Source: Streptomyces sp. NBC_01255 (GTDB lineage Bacteria; Actinomycetota; Actinomycetes; Streptomycetales; Streptomycetaceae). From it: 64,000 nt of DNA. The stretch spans positions 2,542,001 through 2,606,000 of the forward strand of contig NZ_CP108474.1 of assembly GCF_036226445.1 (NCBI RefSeq), in the 5' to 3' direction. The notes under the pieces were generated by a model that had not been told where the DNA came from, searched no databases, and was given only the letters and a program-made list of their open reading frames with translations. Position numbers and translations under genes: made by a program. Shown in pieces: positions 1-8,855 of this stretch; within the stretch, counting starts at the first letter, position 1, and the number at the start of each line of letters is the position of its first letter.

Positions 1-113
1 TCGAGCAGGGAGAGCAGCTCGGCGCGGTTGACCACGCAGGATGCCGACATGGGCATGGAACGGGCGCCCTGAACGGTCGCGACGATCTCGTCGAGCTTCT
101 TCTGCACGTCCAC
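1..113 (-). CDS. DivIVA-like coiled-coil protein (5' fragment)
   Basis: Only the first ~37 codons are in the window; the rest runs off the left edge. The peptide begins V-D-V-Q-K-K-L-D-E-I-V and continues into SMPMSASCVVNRAELLSLL. From memory this resembles the N-terminus of the DivIVA/cell-division-initiation-type coiled-coil protein encoded beside coaD in Streptomyces. The GTG at 113 is chosen because the known family starts with a similar DVQKK peptide. A purine-rich GAGAG lies upstream but is rather far away. No catalytic feature is visible. The family link is inference from a short fragment. Confidence 0.55.
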   Translation of the reverse strand, partial: MDVQKKLDEIVATVQGARSMPMSASCVVNRAELLSLL

Positions 114-223
114 CGGGTGCTCGCCACTCTCTACAGCTGGATGGAGACGGACGGGACGACTGTAAGGGCAGTCGGCTCCCGTCCGACACCAGGTGACGGA
201 GCGTCAGCGAAGGTGGCCGCGTG

Positions 224-733
224 TCACTTCCGCGCGAGGCGCTCGGTCAGCCGGCCGAGGACCTGCGGCGGGACCAGGTGGGAGACGTCGCCGCCCCAGG
301 CCGCCACCTCCTTGACCAGCGAGGAGGAGAGGAAGCTGTACGTCGGGTTGGTGGGGACGAAAAGGGTCTCCACGCCCGAGAGCCCGATGTTCATCTGCGC
401 CATCTGCAACTCGTAGTCGAAGTCGCTGACCGCGCGCAGGCCCTTGACGATGGCGGGGATGTCCCGCTGCTTGCAGAAGTCGACGAGCAGTCCGTGGAAG
501 GACTCCACCTCGACGTTGCCGAAGTCGGCGGTGACCTCGCGGATCAGCTCGATCCGCTCGTCGACCGTGAACAGTCCCTGCTTGGACTGGTTGATCATCA
601 CCGCGACGTGTACGACGTCGTACAGCTTGGAGGCGCGGGCGATGATGTCGAGATGTCCGTTGGTGATGGGGTCGAATGACCCCGGACAGACGGCGCGGCG
701 CAACGTGAGTCCCTCGCTCTCCGGTCCGGTCAT
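224..733 (-). CDS. coaD: phosphopantetheine adenylyltransferase
   Basis: Catalyses the fourth step of coenzyme A synthesis in the cytoplasm, joining 4'-phosphopantetheine and ATP to give dephospho-CoA. The 169-residue protein has the nucleotidyltransferase signature [11 protein letters not shown] at residues 17-27, with the T/HxGH-type ATP-binding motif ending at H27, and the [11 protein letters not shown] motif at ~133-143 that corresponds to the ISSTxVR region. Length is normal for bacterial CoaD. The ATG overlaps the stop of rsmD as ATGA, so the two genes are translationally coupled; rsmD-coaD adjacency is common in bacteria. Confidence 0.96.
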   Translation of the reverse strand: MTGPESEGLTLRRAVCPGSFDPITNGHLDIIARASKLYDVVHVAVMINQSKQGLFTVDERIELIREVTADFGNVEVESFHGLLVDFCKQRDIPAIVKGLRAVSDFDYELQMAQMNIGLSGVETLFVPTNPTYSFLSSSLVKEVAAWGGDVSHLVPPQVLGRLTERLARK

Positions 734-1314
734 GGTGCGTCTTCGCACGTAGAGGCGGCGCGACCGTACCAAAACGTTCCCTCGCCGTAACGACGGGCCC
801 GCAGTGGCTCGAATCCGTCCGGCCAGCCGAACTCCCCGCCTCGGGTGCTGCGCTCCACGGTGACGAGGGCATCGTCCGTGAGCCAGCCCTCCGAGCGGAG
901 TGTGAGGAGGATCTCCCGAAGATCGTCGTCCGCGACGGCGTACGGGGGGTCGAGGAAGACCAGGTCGTACGGGTCGGCGGGGGCCGGTCCCGTGACGATC
1001 TGCTCCGCCTTGCCGGTCCGGAGCTCGGCGCCGGGCAGGCCCAGTGTCCTGATGTTCTCGCGGATCGTCTTCGCGGCGCGGGGCTCGGCCTCGACGAGGA
1101 GCGCGTGGACCGCGCCCCGGGAGAGCGCTTCGAGCCCGACGGCGCCGGAGCCCGCGTACAGGTCGGCGACCCGGGTCCCGTCGAGGGTGCCGAGGAACGC
1201 CTCCCAGGTGGAGAAGAGGCCTTCGCGCGCCCGGTCGGAGGTGGGGCGGGTGCCGGTGCCGGGGGGCACGGCAAGTCGGCGTCCGCCGGCGGTGCCGGCG
1301 ATCACGCGGGTCAT
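730..1314 (-). CDS. rsmD: 16S rRNA (guanine(966)-N(2))-methyltransferase
   Basis: SAM-dependent methyltransferase that modifies G966 of 16S rRNA in the assembled small subunit. The 194-residue protein begins [14 protein letters not shown], typical of the family, has the SAM-binding motif [14 protein letters not shown] at ~51-64 and the base-methylating LDPPY motif at 121-125 (an N-methyltransferase [DN]PPY box). It overlaps coaD by four bases and sits 67 bp downstream of recG on the same strand, so recG-rsmD-coaD is probably one transcript. All expected motifs are present. Confidence 0.93.
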   Translation of the reverse strand: MTRVIAGTAGGRRLAVPPGTGTRPTSDRAREGLFSTWEAFLGTLDGTRVADLYAGSGAVGLEALSRGAVHALLVEAEPRAAKTIRENIRTLGLPGAELRTGKAEQIVTGPAPADPYDLVFLDPPYAVADDDLREILLTLRSEGWLTDDALVTVERSTRGGEFGWPDGFEPLRARRYGEGTFWYGRAASTCEDAP

Positions 1315-1381
1315 CGGTGTCCTCGTTCTCCGTAAGCCATTGCGTTCGCAACAGCTTATGGCGGTTGCCGCCGCCCCGGGG

Positions 1382-3613
1382 TCAGCCCTTCTCCAGGTAT
1401 TCCTCCCGGTCCTTGTCGAGCAGGGCTTCGAGGGCGGTGCGCAGCCCGGGGTGGGCGGTGAGGTCCGGGTCGGCGAGGACGAGGGTGGTGGCCTCCTCGC
1501 GGGCGGCGGCGATGACCTCCTCGTCGTCGATGACGGTGAGCACCTTCAGGGAGGAGCGGACGCCGGACTGGGCCTGGCCGAGGACGTCTCCCTCGCGGCG
1601 CTGTTCGAGGTCGATGCGGGAGAGCTCGAAGCCGTCGAGGGTGGCGGCGACGGCGCCGAGGCGCTGCCGGGCGGGGCTGGCCTCGGGCATCTCGGTGACG
1701 AGGAGGCAGAGGCCGGGGGCGGACCCTCGGCCGACGCGGCCGCGGAGCTGGTGGAGCTGGGAGACGCCGAAGCGGTCGCCGTCCATGATCACCATGGCGG
1801 TGGCGTTGGGGACGTTGACGCCGACCTCGATGACGGTGGTGGCGACGAGGACGTCGAGGTCGCCGGCGGCGAAGCGCCGCATGACGTCGTCCTTGTCGTC
1901 GGGATGCATGCGGCCGTGCAGGACGGCGATCCGCAGGCCCGCGAGGGGGCCGGTACGGAGCTTCTCTGCGACCTCCAGGACGGCGAGCGGCGGACGCTTC
2001 TCGGCCTCGTCCTCGGCGGACGCCTTGGACTTCTTCTTCTGGTCCTCCTCGTCGCCGATCCGGGGGCAGACGACGTACGCCTGGTGGCCGTTCTCGACCT
2101 CCTCGCGCACCCGCTCCCAGGCGCGGGCGAGGAAGTGCGGCTTGTCGGCGGCGGGGACGACGTGGGTGGCGATCGGGGAGCGTCCGGCGGGCAGCTGGTC
2201 GAGGACGGAGGTCTCCAGGTCGCCGAAGACGGTCATGGCGACCGTGCGCGGGATGGGGGTGGCGGTCATCACGAGCAGGTGGGGCGGCTGCTTGCCCTTG
2301 CCGCGCAGGGCGTCGCGCTGTTCGACACCGAAGCGGTGCTGCTCGTCGACGACGACCAGACCGAGGTCGTGGAACTGGACCTTGTCCTCGATCAGCGCGT
2401 GGGTGCCGATGACGATCCCCGCCTCGCCGGTGACGAGGTCGAGGAGGGCCTGCCGGCGGGCGGCGGTGCCCATGGAGCCGGTGAGCAGGACGACCTTGGT
2501 GGCCCGGTCGGCGCCGCCGAGCATGCCTCCCTCGGCGAGCTCGCCCATCATCTCGGTGATCGAGCGGTGGTGCTGCTGGGCGAGGACCTCGGTGGGGGCG
2601 AGCATCGCGGCCTGTCCCCCGGCGTCGACGACGGCGAGCATGGCGCGCAGGGCCACCATGGTCTTGCCCGATCCGACTTCTCCCTGGAGGAGGCGGTGCA
2701 TGGGGTGTTCGGTGGCGAGGTCGTCGAAGATCTCGCGGGAGACCTTCTGCTGGCCGTCGGTGAGGGTGAAGGGCAGCTTGGCGTCGAAGGCGTCGAGGAT
2801 GGCGCCGGGGACGGGGCGCCGGGCGACGGCGGGGAGTTGGGTGTCGGCGTGCCGCCGACGGGCGAGGGCGACCTGGAGGACGAAGGCCTCGTCCCACTTG
2901 AGCCGGTCGCGGGCGTCGGCGACGTCCGCCTTGGTACGGGGGCGGTGGATCTTCCTCAGGGCTTCGGGCAGCTCGGCGAGGCCGCGGCCCTCGCGCAGGG
3001 CGGGCGGCAGGGGGTCGGCGGCGTCCTCGGCGTGCGGGAGGACGGCGTCGACGGCCTTGGCGATCTTCCAGGACTCCAGTTTGGTGGTGGCCGGGTAGAT
3101 CGGGATGAGGGCCCCGGCCCAGCCGGCCACGGTGTCGGCGCTCGCGGTGGCCTCGTCGCCGTCGCCGCGGAGGAGTTCGTACGCGGGATGGGCGAGCTGG
3201 AGACGGCGGTTGAAGAGCGAGACCTTGCCGGAGAACATCGCGCGGGTGCCGGGCAGCAGGTCCTTGTGCGGCTTGTGCACACCCTTGCCGAAGAAGACCA
3301 GTTGGAGGCGGCCGCTGCCGTCCGTGATGGTCACTTCGAGGCGCTGGCCGCGTCCCTTGGAGCCGTTGAAGGTGAGCACGCGGGCGTCGGCGACCTGCGC
3401 GACGACCGTGACGTGCTCGTCGAGCGGCAGGTCGGAGAGTGTGGTCAGCTCCCCCCGCTCGGCGTACCGGCGGGGGTAGTGGTGGAGCAGGTCACCGACC
3501 GTGTGCAGGTCGAGTGCCTCGGCCATGACCTTGGCGGTGGCGGGGCCGAGGGACTTCTTGAGTGGTTCGTCGAGCGCGGGCACGACTCCTATTGCACACC
3601 ACCGCTCTGACAT
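1382..3613 (-). CDS. recG: ATP-dependent DNA helicase RecG
   Basis: Superfamily 2 helicase that regresses stalled replication forks and processes branched DNA. The 743-residue protein has an N-terminal wedge/OB region (~residues 50-160), a Walker A GEVGSGKT at ~310, a DEQH box (VVVDEQHRFG) at ~423, the TATPIPRT motif III and a C-terminal helicase domain with QLRGRVGRG near 620. The ATG at 3613 is preferred over an upstream in-frame ATG because GGAGG lies six bases before it; a GTG further in (VPALDEPLKK) has an AGGAG only two bases away. It is followed by rsmD and coaD. Confidence 0.95.
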   Translation of the reverse strand: MSERWCAIGVVPALDEPLKKSLGPATAKVMAEALDLHTVGDLLHHYPRRYAERGELTTLSDLPLDEHVTVVAQVADARVLTFNGSKGRGQRLEVTITDGSGRLQLVFFGKGVHKPHKDLLPGTRAMFSGKVSLFNRRLQLAHPAYELLRGDGDEATASADTVAGWAGALIPIYPATTKLESWKIAKAVDAVLPHAEDAADPLPPALREGRGLAELPEALRKIHRPRTKADVADARDRLKWDEAFVLQVALARRRHADTQLPAVARRPVPGAILDAFDAKLPFTLTDGQQKVSREIFDDLATEHPMHRLLQGEVGSGKTMVALRAMLAVVDAGGQAAMLAPTEVLAQQHHRSITEMMGELAEGGMLGGADRATKVVLLTGSMGTAARRQALLDLVTGEAGIVIGTHALIEDKVQFHDLGLVVVDEQHRFGVEQRDALRGKGKQPPHLLVMTATPIPRTVAMTVFGDLETSVLDQLPAGRSPIATHVVPAADKPHFLARAWERVREEVENGHQAYVVCPRIGDEEDQKKKSKASAEDEAEKRPPLAVLEVAEKLRTGPLAGLRIAVLHGRMHPDDKDDVMRRFAAGDLDVLVATTVIEVGVNVPNATAMVIMDGDRFGVSQLHQLRGRVGRGSAPGLCLLVTEMPEASPARQRLGAVAATLDGFELSRIDLEQRREGDVLGQAQSGVRSSLKVLTVIDDEEVIAAAREEATTLVLADPDLTAHPGLRTALEALLDKDREEYLEKG

Positions 3614-3811
3614 TTCGCCCCTCCGCGTGTTTCTGGAACTCGGGGACACTCGTGTCGCCGGGGCGCTAGATTCGCGGCATGCCGTTGGGCATCGGGCAGG
3701 GCTTGTCCGTCATGAGTTCGCGTCAGCGGGCATGTGAGGAGCCACCGCATCACGCACCGGCGGAGTCACTGCACACCACGGCACCGACCGACACCGTGTG
3801 CCAAAGCGCCT

Positions 3812-3847
3812 GGGCTTTGGGGCCGCGATCTCGCGAGCCCAAAGTCC
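3812..3847. terminator. stem-loop just downstream of the Dak2-domain gene
   Basis: GGGCTTTGGG at 3812-3821 pairs with CCCAAAGTCC at 3838-3847 (one G-T position), and an inner CGCGA/TCGCG stem closes the loop. It lies eight bases beyond the stop of the minus-strand gene at 3856, so it can separate that gene from recG. There is no long T-tract, as is usual for Streptomyces terminators. The rest of 3614-3855 holds no convincing gene. Confidence 0.55.
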
Positions 3848-3855
3848 GGGCGCTC

Positions 3856-5490
3856 TCACTCCACTCCGATGAGCAGCGGCGGGGCTCCTTCGCCCGCGTG
3901 GTACGTGGTCGTGTCGACGGCCAGGTAGCCGCTGCGGACGTGGCGTTCGAGGGTGGCGGCGAGGTCGGGCGGGGTGTCGTCGGCGACGATCAGGGTGACG
4001 AGTTCGCCGCCCGCCGACAGCATGCGGTCGAGGACCGTGCGGGCCGTCTCGGTGAGGTCGTCGCCGATGACGGCGACGTCGCCCTCGATGAGGCCGAGGA
4101 TGTCGCCGGCCTGGCAGACGCCGGCCGAGGTGAAGGACTGGCGCTCGGCGACGGCGAGTTCGGCGTAGCGGGTGGCGCCGGCGGCGGCGGTCATGGCGAC
4201 GACGTCCTCGTCGAAGCGGCGGTCCGGTTCGTGGACGGCGAGGGCGGCGATGCCCTGGACGGCGGCCCGGGTCGGGATGAGGGCGACGCGGATGCCCTCC
4301 GCCCGGGCCCGTTCGGCCGCGGCGGCGGCGGTCTGGCGCAGGTCGGTGTCGTTGGGCAGGAGGACGACCTCGCGGGCGTGGGCCCGGCGGATCGCGTCGA
4401 CGAGTTCGTCCCCTGCGGGCTGTTCGCCGGGGCGTGTCTGGACGGTGGTCGCGCCCGCCTCGGCGCACAGTCCGGCCAGGCCCGCGCCGGGGACGACGGC
4501 GACCACCGCGCGCTGGGCCCGCGCCCCGCGCGCGTCCGGCTCCGTCTCCGCCACGGGGCTCGCGAAGTGGGTGATGCGGATCCGGTGGGGCCGCCCGGCA
4601 TCGATGCCGGCCTCGACGGCGGCTCCCGCGTCGTCGACGTGCACGTGGACGTTCCACAGCCCGTCGCCGCCGACGACGACCAGGGACTCCCCCAGCGCGT
4701 CGAGGCGGGACCGCAGCAGGTCCACGGCCGCGTCCTCGGCCTCCAGGAGGTAGATCACCTCGTACGCGGGTCCGTCCTCGGTGCCGCATTCCTCGGGCGC
4801 GGCGGGCCGGGCCGGTACGACCACGCCGTGCGGCGCCGTCTCCGGGCGGTCCGGCGTCCGGCCGGTCACGGTCTCCACGAGCGCTCCGAGGACGGTCACC
4901 AGGCCCTGTCCGCCGGCGTCCACGACCCCGGCGCGGGTGAGGACGTCCAGCTGGCCCCGGGTGGTCGCCAGGGCGGTCGTGGCGCCCTCGTAGGCGCTTC
5001 CGGCCACGTCCGCGAGTCCGCCGCCCCCATTGCAGGCCCGTGCGGCGGCGGAGGCCACCGTGAGGATCGTGCCCTCGACGGGGTGGGCGACGGCCCGGCG
5101 GGCCGCGTCGGCGGCCTCCGCCAGGGCGCGGGCGAGGTGATCACCGTCACGTCCCTCGGCGAGGACGGCCGCCATGCCGCGCAGCAGCTGGGCGAGGATG
5201 GTCCCGGAGTTGCCGCGGGCACCGAGCAGGGCCCCGTGCGCCATGGCCCGTACGGTCTCGGCGGCGTCGGGTTCGGCGGCGGCGAAGACGGCTTCGACGG
5301 CCTGGTGGGCGGCTTCCGCCGTCAGGTACAGGTTGGTGCCGGTGTCCCCGTCCGCGACCGGGTAGACGTTGATCGCGTCGATCTCCTCGCGCTCCCGCCC
5401 GAGGGCGTCAAGCGCCCGCGCGGACCAGGTCCGGAGCGCTTCGGCGTCGAGCTCGACGAGCTCCTCGGAAGGCGGAAGGGCTCGCGACAA
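3856..5490 (-). CDS. Dak2/DegV-type fatty-acid kinase-like protein
   Basis: A 544-residue protein of the Dak2-domain (YloV/FakA) family. Family members phosphorylate fatty acids bound by DegV/FakB partners; the actinobacterial substrate is not established. The N-terminal kinase domain has NVYPVADGDTGTNLYLT near residues 38-54, where the conserved DGDTGTN binds Mg-ATP, and GARGNSGTILAQLLRG near 90-105. The C-terminal half is the DegV-like middle and end domain. TTG at 5490 is taken as the start because AAGGAGG lies seven bases upstream. Neighbour recG is on the same strand, and the divergent neighbour is rpmB. No DegV/FakB gene is in the window. Confidence 0.8.
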   Translation of the reverse strand: MSRALPPSEELVELDAEALRTWSARALDALGREREEIDAINVYPVADGDTGTNLYLTAEAAHQAVEAVFAAAEPDAAETVRAMAHGALLGARGNSGTILAQLLRGMAAVLAEGRDGDHLARALAEAADAARRAVAHPVEGTILTVASAAARACNGGGGLADVAGSAYEGATTALATTRGQLDVLTRAGVVDAGGQGLVTVLGALVETVTGRTPDRPETAPHGVVVPARPAAPEECGTEDGPAYEVIYLLEAEDAAVDLLRSRLDALGESLVVVGGDGLWNVHVHVDDAGAAVEAGIDAGRPHRIRITHFASPVAETEPDARGARAQRAVVAVVPGAGLAGLCAEAGATTVQTRPGEQPAGDELVDAIRRAHAREVVLLPNDTDLRQTAAAAAERARAEGIRVALIPTRAAVQGIAALAVHEPDRRFDEDVVAMTAAAGATRYAELAVAERQSFTSAGVCQAGDILGLIEGDVAVIGDDLTETARTVLDRMLSAGGELVTLIVADDTPPDLAATLERHVRSGYLAVDTTTYHAGEGAPPLLIGVE

Positions 5491-5597
5491 CAGGGGGCCT
5501 CCTTCGGCGGTGAGCTCACCGCAGGGTAGACCCGGGGTGTCCTGCCCGTGACCTGGGCCCGGGGCGAGGTCGGCGCAGACCATGGTAGTTTCGTTCC

Positions 5598-5712
5598 ACC
5601 GAAGCAGGCGTTGTATGCTGCTTCGGTTGCCCGGTTCACACCGGGCCATCCCCCGGCAAGCCACTTCAGACTCCTGATTCCGGTGCGCCGGATTTCACTG
5701 TAAATCTGAAGT
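5598..5712 (+). promoter_or_regulatory. structured leader/operator region of rpmB
   Basis: Three perfect inverted repeats lie in the 236-bp gap before rpmB. ACCGAAGCAG (5598-5607) pairs with CTGCTTCGGT (5618-5627) around a TTGTATG core that could contain a -10. GCCCGGT (5629-5635) pairs with ACCGGGC (5640-5646) over a 4-nt loop. ACTTCAGA (5663-5670) pairs with TCTGAAGT (5705-5712), enclosing a TCCGG/CCGGA hairpin at 5679-5692. The last arm ends four bases before the GGAG ribosome-binding site at 5717-5720, so the stem could gate translation. The structures are directly visible; the regulatory role is inference. Confidence 0.5.
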
Positions 5713-5726
5713 CTTTGGAGTGACCC

Positions 5727-5912
5727 GTGGCTGCCAACTGCGACGTCTGCGGCAAGGGGCCGGGCTTCGGCAACAACATTTCGCACTCGCACCGCCGTAC
5801 GTCCCGTCGCTGGAACCCGAACATCCAGCGCGTGCGTGCCGTGGTCGGTCGGACGCCGAAGCGGCTCAACGTCTGCACCTCGTGCATCAAGGCCGGCAAG
5901 GTCTCGCGCTAA
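5727..5912 (+). CDS. rpmB: 50S ribosomal protein L28 (zinc-ribbon form)
   Basis: A 61-residue ribosomal protein of the large subunit, beginning [22 protein letters not shown] and ending with the basic tail KAGKVSR. Two CxxC pairs (C5/C8 and C50/C53) make this the zinc-binding paralogue. Streptomyces usually also encode a cysteine-free L28 induced by zinc starvation, which is not in this window. The GTG start is set by GGAG six bases upstream. It is monocistronic, with a structured leader before it and a strong palindromic terminator after it. Confidence 0.96.
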   Translation: MAANCDVCGKGPGFGNNISHSHRRTSRRWNPNIQRVRAVVGRTPKRLNVCTSCIKAGKVSR

Positions 5913-5953
5913 TTGCGACGTTCCGTCGTAGCGCAGCCCCTGCGGTTGCCTTG

Positions 5954-5985
5954 AGAGGCCGGTTCACCTAGGTGAACCGGCCTCT
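5954..5985 (+). terminator. rpmB terminator (32-bp perfect palindrome)
   Basis: The arm AGAGGCCGGTTCACCT is followed directly by its exact reverse complement, 42 bases after the rpmB stop. Being symmetrical it can also stop minus-strand thiD transcription, whose stop is at 6018. Confidence 0.9.
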
Positions 5986-6017
5986 TGCCGTACCCGGAAT
6001 CTTTTCCGGAGAACCGG

Positions 6018-6848
6018 CTACTTCCTGAACCGCCAGCCGTGGTCGACCGGGCCTATGCCCGTGCCCAGGGCGAATCCGGCGGCGATGGCCCCGGTCACGT
6101 ACTCCTTGGCCTGCCGTACCGCCTCCGGCACCGCCAGGCCCTTGGCGAGCCCGGAGGCCACCGCCGAGGCGAGCGTGCAGCCCGTGCCGTGCGTGTGCCG
6201 GTTGTCGTGCCGGGGCGCGCGCAGCCAGTGCTCCTCGGTGCCGTCCGTGAGCAGGTCCACGGCCTCCTGGCCCGTGGGCAGGTGCCCGCCCTTGATCAGG
6301 GCCCAGTCCGCCCCGTACGACAGGATCGCCTCGGCGGCCACCCGCATGTCGCTCTCGTGCACGACGTGGACGCCTGTGAGCTGCGCCACCTCGTCCAGGT
6401 TGGGCGTGGCGACGGTCGCGACCGGCAGCAGTTTCGTCCGGACGGATTCCAGGGCCGAGGCGGCGAGCAGCGAGTCCCCGTGCTTGGAGACGCCGACCGG
6501 GTCCACGACCACGGGCGCCGCCGTCCCGGCGAGGAGCTCGGCCACCGTCTCGACGAGCCCGGCGGAGGCCAGCATGCCCGTCTTCACGGCCTGGACGCCG
6601 ATGTCGTCGACGACGGCCCGGTACTGGGCCCTGACGGCCTCCTCGGGAAGTTCCCACGCGCCCTGGACGCCCCGCGAGTTCTGGGCGGTGACGGCGGTGA
6701 GCACGCTCATGCCGTGGACGCCGAGCGCGAGCATCGTCTTCAGGTCGGCCTGGATGCCTGCGCCGCCGCCGGAGTCGGATCCGGCGACGGTGAGGACGAG
6801 CGGAGGCACGAGTGGAGGCACGAGCGGAGGCTGCCCGGAGGGCGTCAC
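6018..6848 (-). CDS. thiD: hydroxymethylpyrimidine/phosphomethylpyrimidine kinase
   Basis: Phosphorylates HMP and then HMP-phosphate to HMP-PP for thiamine synthesis. The 276-residue protein has the ribokinase-like N-terminal signature [20 protein letters not shown] (~19-38), the catalytic GTGC anion-hole motif at 221-224 and the conserved LIKGGH at ~184-189. The GTG start overlaps the stop of thiL (GTGA), so translation is coupled. The N-terminal extension is odd: a PPLV tetrapeptide repeated three times before the fold starts, from a short tandem DNA repeat. No TPP riboswitch is visible in front of the operon. Confidence 0.93.
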   Translation of the reverse strand: MTPSGQPPLVPPLVPPLVLTVAGSDSGGGAGIQADLKTMLALGVHGMSVLTAVTAQNSRGVQGAWELPEEAVRAQYRAVVDDIGVQAVKTGMLASAGLVETVAELLAGTAAPVVVDPVGVSKHGDSLLAASALESVRTKLLPVATVATPNLDEVAQLTGVHVVHESDMRVAAEAILSYGADWALIKGGHLPTGQEAVDLLTDGTEEHWLRAPRHDNRHTHGTGCTLASAVASGLAKGLAVPEAVRQAKEYVTGAIAAGFALGTGIGPVDHGWRFRK

Positions 6849-7807
6849 TCCGTCTCCCCGAAGTGGTCCCAGCCGCCCGTGCTGTGCCAGGGGGCTCCGT
6901 CCACGGTGACCTGCGGCAGCGCCGAGGGGTTCAGGACCTCGCCGATGACCTTCCAGCGGGCGGGGAGCTTCACGTCCGGCGGGAAGGTGGCCACGATGGC
7001 GTGGTCCTCTCCCCCGGTGAGCACCCACTGCATGGGGTCGACACCGACGGCCTGGCCGATGTCGTTCATCTGGGTGGGGATGTCGATGAGCCCGGAGCGC
7101 AGGTCGATGCGGACCTTGCTGGCCTCGGCGATGTGGCCGAGGTCGGCGATGAGGCCGTCGCTGACGTCGCACATGGCGGTGGCGCCGAGTCCCGCGGCGG
7201 CGGGGCCCGCGTGGTACGGCGGCTCGGGCCTGCGGTGGGCCTCGACGAAGGCGCGGGGCGAGCGGAAGCCTCGGGAGAGGACGGCGTATCCGGCGGCGGA
7301 CCAGCCGAGCCAGCCCGTGTAGGCGACGACGTCGCCGGGCTGGGCCCCGCCCCGGGTCACCGGGTCGTGGTTGCGGAGGTCGCCGAGGGCGGTGATGGCG
7401 ATGGTGATGGTGTCGCCCCGGACGACGTCGCCGCCGACGACGGCCGCGCCCGCGACCTGACATTCGTCGCGCAATCCGTCCATGAGTTCGACGGGCCAGG
7501 TGGCGGGCAGTTCGGCGGGGACGACGAGGCCGAGGAGGAGCGCGGTGGGGACCGCGCCCATGGCGGCGATGTCCGCGAGGTTCTGCGCGGCGGCCTTGCG
7601 GCCGACGTCGTACGCCGTCGACCAGTCGCGGCGGAAGTGACGTCCTTCGAGGAGGATGTCCGTGCTGGCCACCACGCGCCGGTCGGGTGCGGAGACGACC
7701 GCGGCGTCGTCGCCGGGCCCGATCCGTACCGCCGGGGTGGAGGTGAGCCGGGACGTGAGCTCTCTGATGAGCCCGAACTCGCCCAGCTCTCCGACTGTGC
7801 CCTTCAC
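6845..7807 (-). CDS. thiL: thiamine-monophosphate kinase
   Basis: Converts thiamine monophosphate to thiamine pyrophosphate with ATP. The 320-residue protein is an AIR-synthase-fold kinase with the N-terminal GPGDDAAVV metal-binding motif at ~30-38, [11 protein letters not shown] at ~48-58, and the conserved GDVVRGD and CDVSDGL segments. It is the first gene of a two-gene operon with thiD (4-nt overlap). In the 233-bp divergent gap upstream, two TTGACGGT boxes lie 12 bp apart on the minus strand (7893-7917), possibly a -35 element and a copy of it. Confidence 0.94.
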   Translation of the reverse strand: MKGTVGELGEFGLIRELTSRLTSTPAVRIGPGDDAAVVSAPDRRVVASTDILLEGRHFRRDWSTAYDVGRKAAAQNLADIAAMGAVPTALLLGLVVPAELPATWPVELMDGLRDECQVAGAAVVGGDVVRGDTITIAITALGDLRNHDPVTRGGAQPGDVVAYTGWLGWSAAGYAVLSRGFRSPRAFVEAHRRPEPPYHAGPAAAGLGATAMCDVSDGLIADLGHIAEASKVRIDLRSGLIDIPTQMNDIGQAVGVDPMQWVLTGGEDHAIVATFPPDVKLPARWKVIGEVLNPSALPQVTVDGAPWHSTGGWDHFGETE

Positions 7808-8040
7808 CGCGTCTCACCTCGTGTCTTCGTGCCGGCCGGCGGGCGGGGGCGTGCCTGGGCGCGCCGCGGGTCGCGGGCCGTCACCGTGCTGGGTACCGTC
7901 AAGTAGACCGTCAACTTCTGTCGTGCGTACGCCACAACGCGAGTGCCCCGGGACGCGGGGGTCTCCCCGTGGCCCGCGGCGACGCGGTACCGTGGCGTCC
8001 CTTTCTCCCACAAGATCCTCGTGGTCGCCCTGGAGGTTCC

Positions 8041-8274
8041 GTGGTACAGGCGTACATCCTCATCCAGACCGAGGTGGGCAAGGCGTCGACCGTCGCCGAC
8101 ACCATCTCCAAGATCCCGGGGGTGCTCCAGGCCGAAGACGTGACCGGACCCTACGACGTGATCGTGCGCGCGCAGGCGGACACGGTGGACGAGTTGGGCC
8201 GCATGGTGGTCGCCAAGGTCCAGCAAGTGGACGGCATCACGCGCACCCTCACCTGCCCGGTCGTTCATCTGTAG
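8041..8274 (+). CDS. Lrp/AsnC ligand-binding-domain (RAM) protein
   Basis: A 77-residue protein consisting only of the AsnC-type effector-binding domain (VVQAYILIQTEVGKASTVAD ... GPYDVIVRAQADTVDELG ... GITRTLTCPVVHL), with no helix-turn-helix. Stand-alone RAM-domain proteins form oligomers that may bind amino acids; this one cannot bind DNA by itself. The GTG at 8041 is preferred over upstream starts because GGAGG lies just before it and the domain begins there. The lipoprotein gene follows 20 bp downstream and is probably co-transcribed. Confidence 0.85.
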   Translation: MVQAYILIQTEVGKASTVADTISKIPGVLQAEDVTGPYDVIVRAQADTVDELGRMVVAKVQQVDGITRTLTCPVVHL

Positions 8275-8294
8275 CCCCCGTCTACGCTTGGCCG

Positions 8295-8792
8295 GTGAAG
8301 TCATCCCACCGGCCCTTCGGCCTGCCCGCCGCCGTCACGGCAGCCGTCCTGCTGCTGGCCGCCACCGGCTGCTCCTGGACGGACGCCGGGGCGTCCGTGG
8401 CGGTTCCCCACCCCCCGGCGGCGGAGGCGGACCTCTGCCGGGCGCTGGAGAAGGAGCTGCCCGACACCGTGGCGGGTCTTGAGCGGAGCGATCCTGAGCC
8501 GGGCTCCGAGCTGACCGCCGGGTGGGGTGACGGTGCGATCGTACTGCGCTGCGGGGTCCCCCGGCCCGAAAAGATGAGCGATCCGAACTCCCAGGCCGTC
8601 GAGGCGAACGGCGTGAACTGGATGCTGGAGCGTCCGGAGGGCAGCGGACCCCGTTTCACGTCGGTGTACCGGGAGACGTACGTCGAGGTGACGCTGGACG
8701 AGCGGTACCGGCACGACGCCACACCGCTCGCCGATCTCGCCGCCCCCGTGGAGAAGACGATCCCCTGCGGCCTTGATCCGGAGTGCGTCTAG
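8295..8792 (+). CDS. DUF3515 family lipoprotein
   Basis: A 165-residue secreted lipoprotein. A basic start (VKSSHRP) is followed by a hydrophobic stretch ending in the lipobox LAATGC at ~29-34, then PHPPAAEADLCRALEKELP, the DUF3515 core, and a CGLDPEC tail. Function is unknown. Family members sit in this same position in many actinobacteria, next to the Lrp-domain gene and ddl. A GTG start is used; no strong ribosome-binding site is visible in the 20-bp gap, which suggests translation coupled to the upstream gene. Confidence 0.8.
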   Translation: MKSSHRPFGLPAAVTAAVLLLAATGCSWTDAGASVAVPHPPAAEADLCRALEKELPDTVAGLERSDPEPGSELTAGWGDGAIVLRCGVPRPEKMSDPNSQAVEANGVNWMLERPEGSGPRFTSVYRETYVEVTLDERYRHDATPLADLAAPVEKTIPCGLDPECV

Positions 8793-8855
8793 GCGCACCC
8801 CGGATCTCACGGTCCGGTCCGAACCGGGATCGGCTTCGGTCCGGCCCCGGTCCGG

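Noticed and set aside
845-3610. Very long open frame on the plus strand opposite rsmD and recG
   Set aside because: It is the antisense shadow of high-GC genes whose own products carry complete family motifs; the translation is Gly/Val/Ala/Asp-rich with no domain.
6849-7807. TPP riboswitch for thiL-thiD
   Set aside because: No THI-box-like sequence was seen before thiL or in the divergent gap.
7893-7917. TTGACGGT direct repeats as a firm thiL promoter
   Set aside because: Good -35 boxes but no acceptable -10 at 16-18 bases; left as a remark in the thiL entry.
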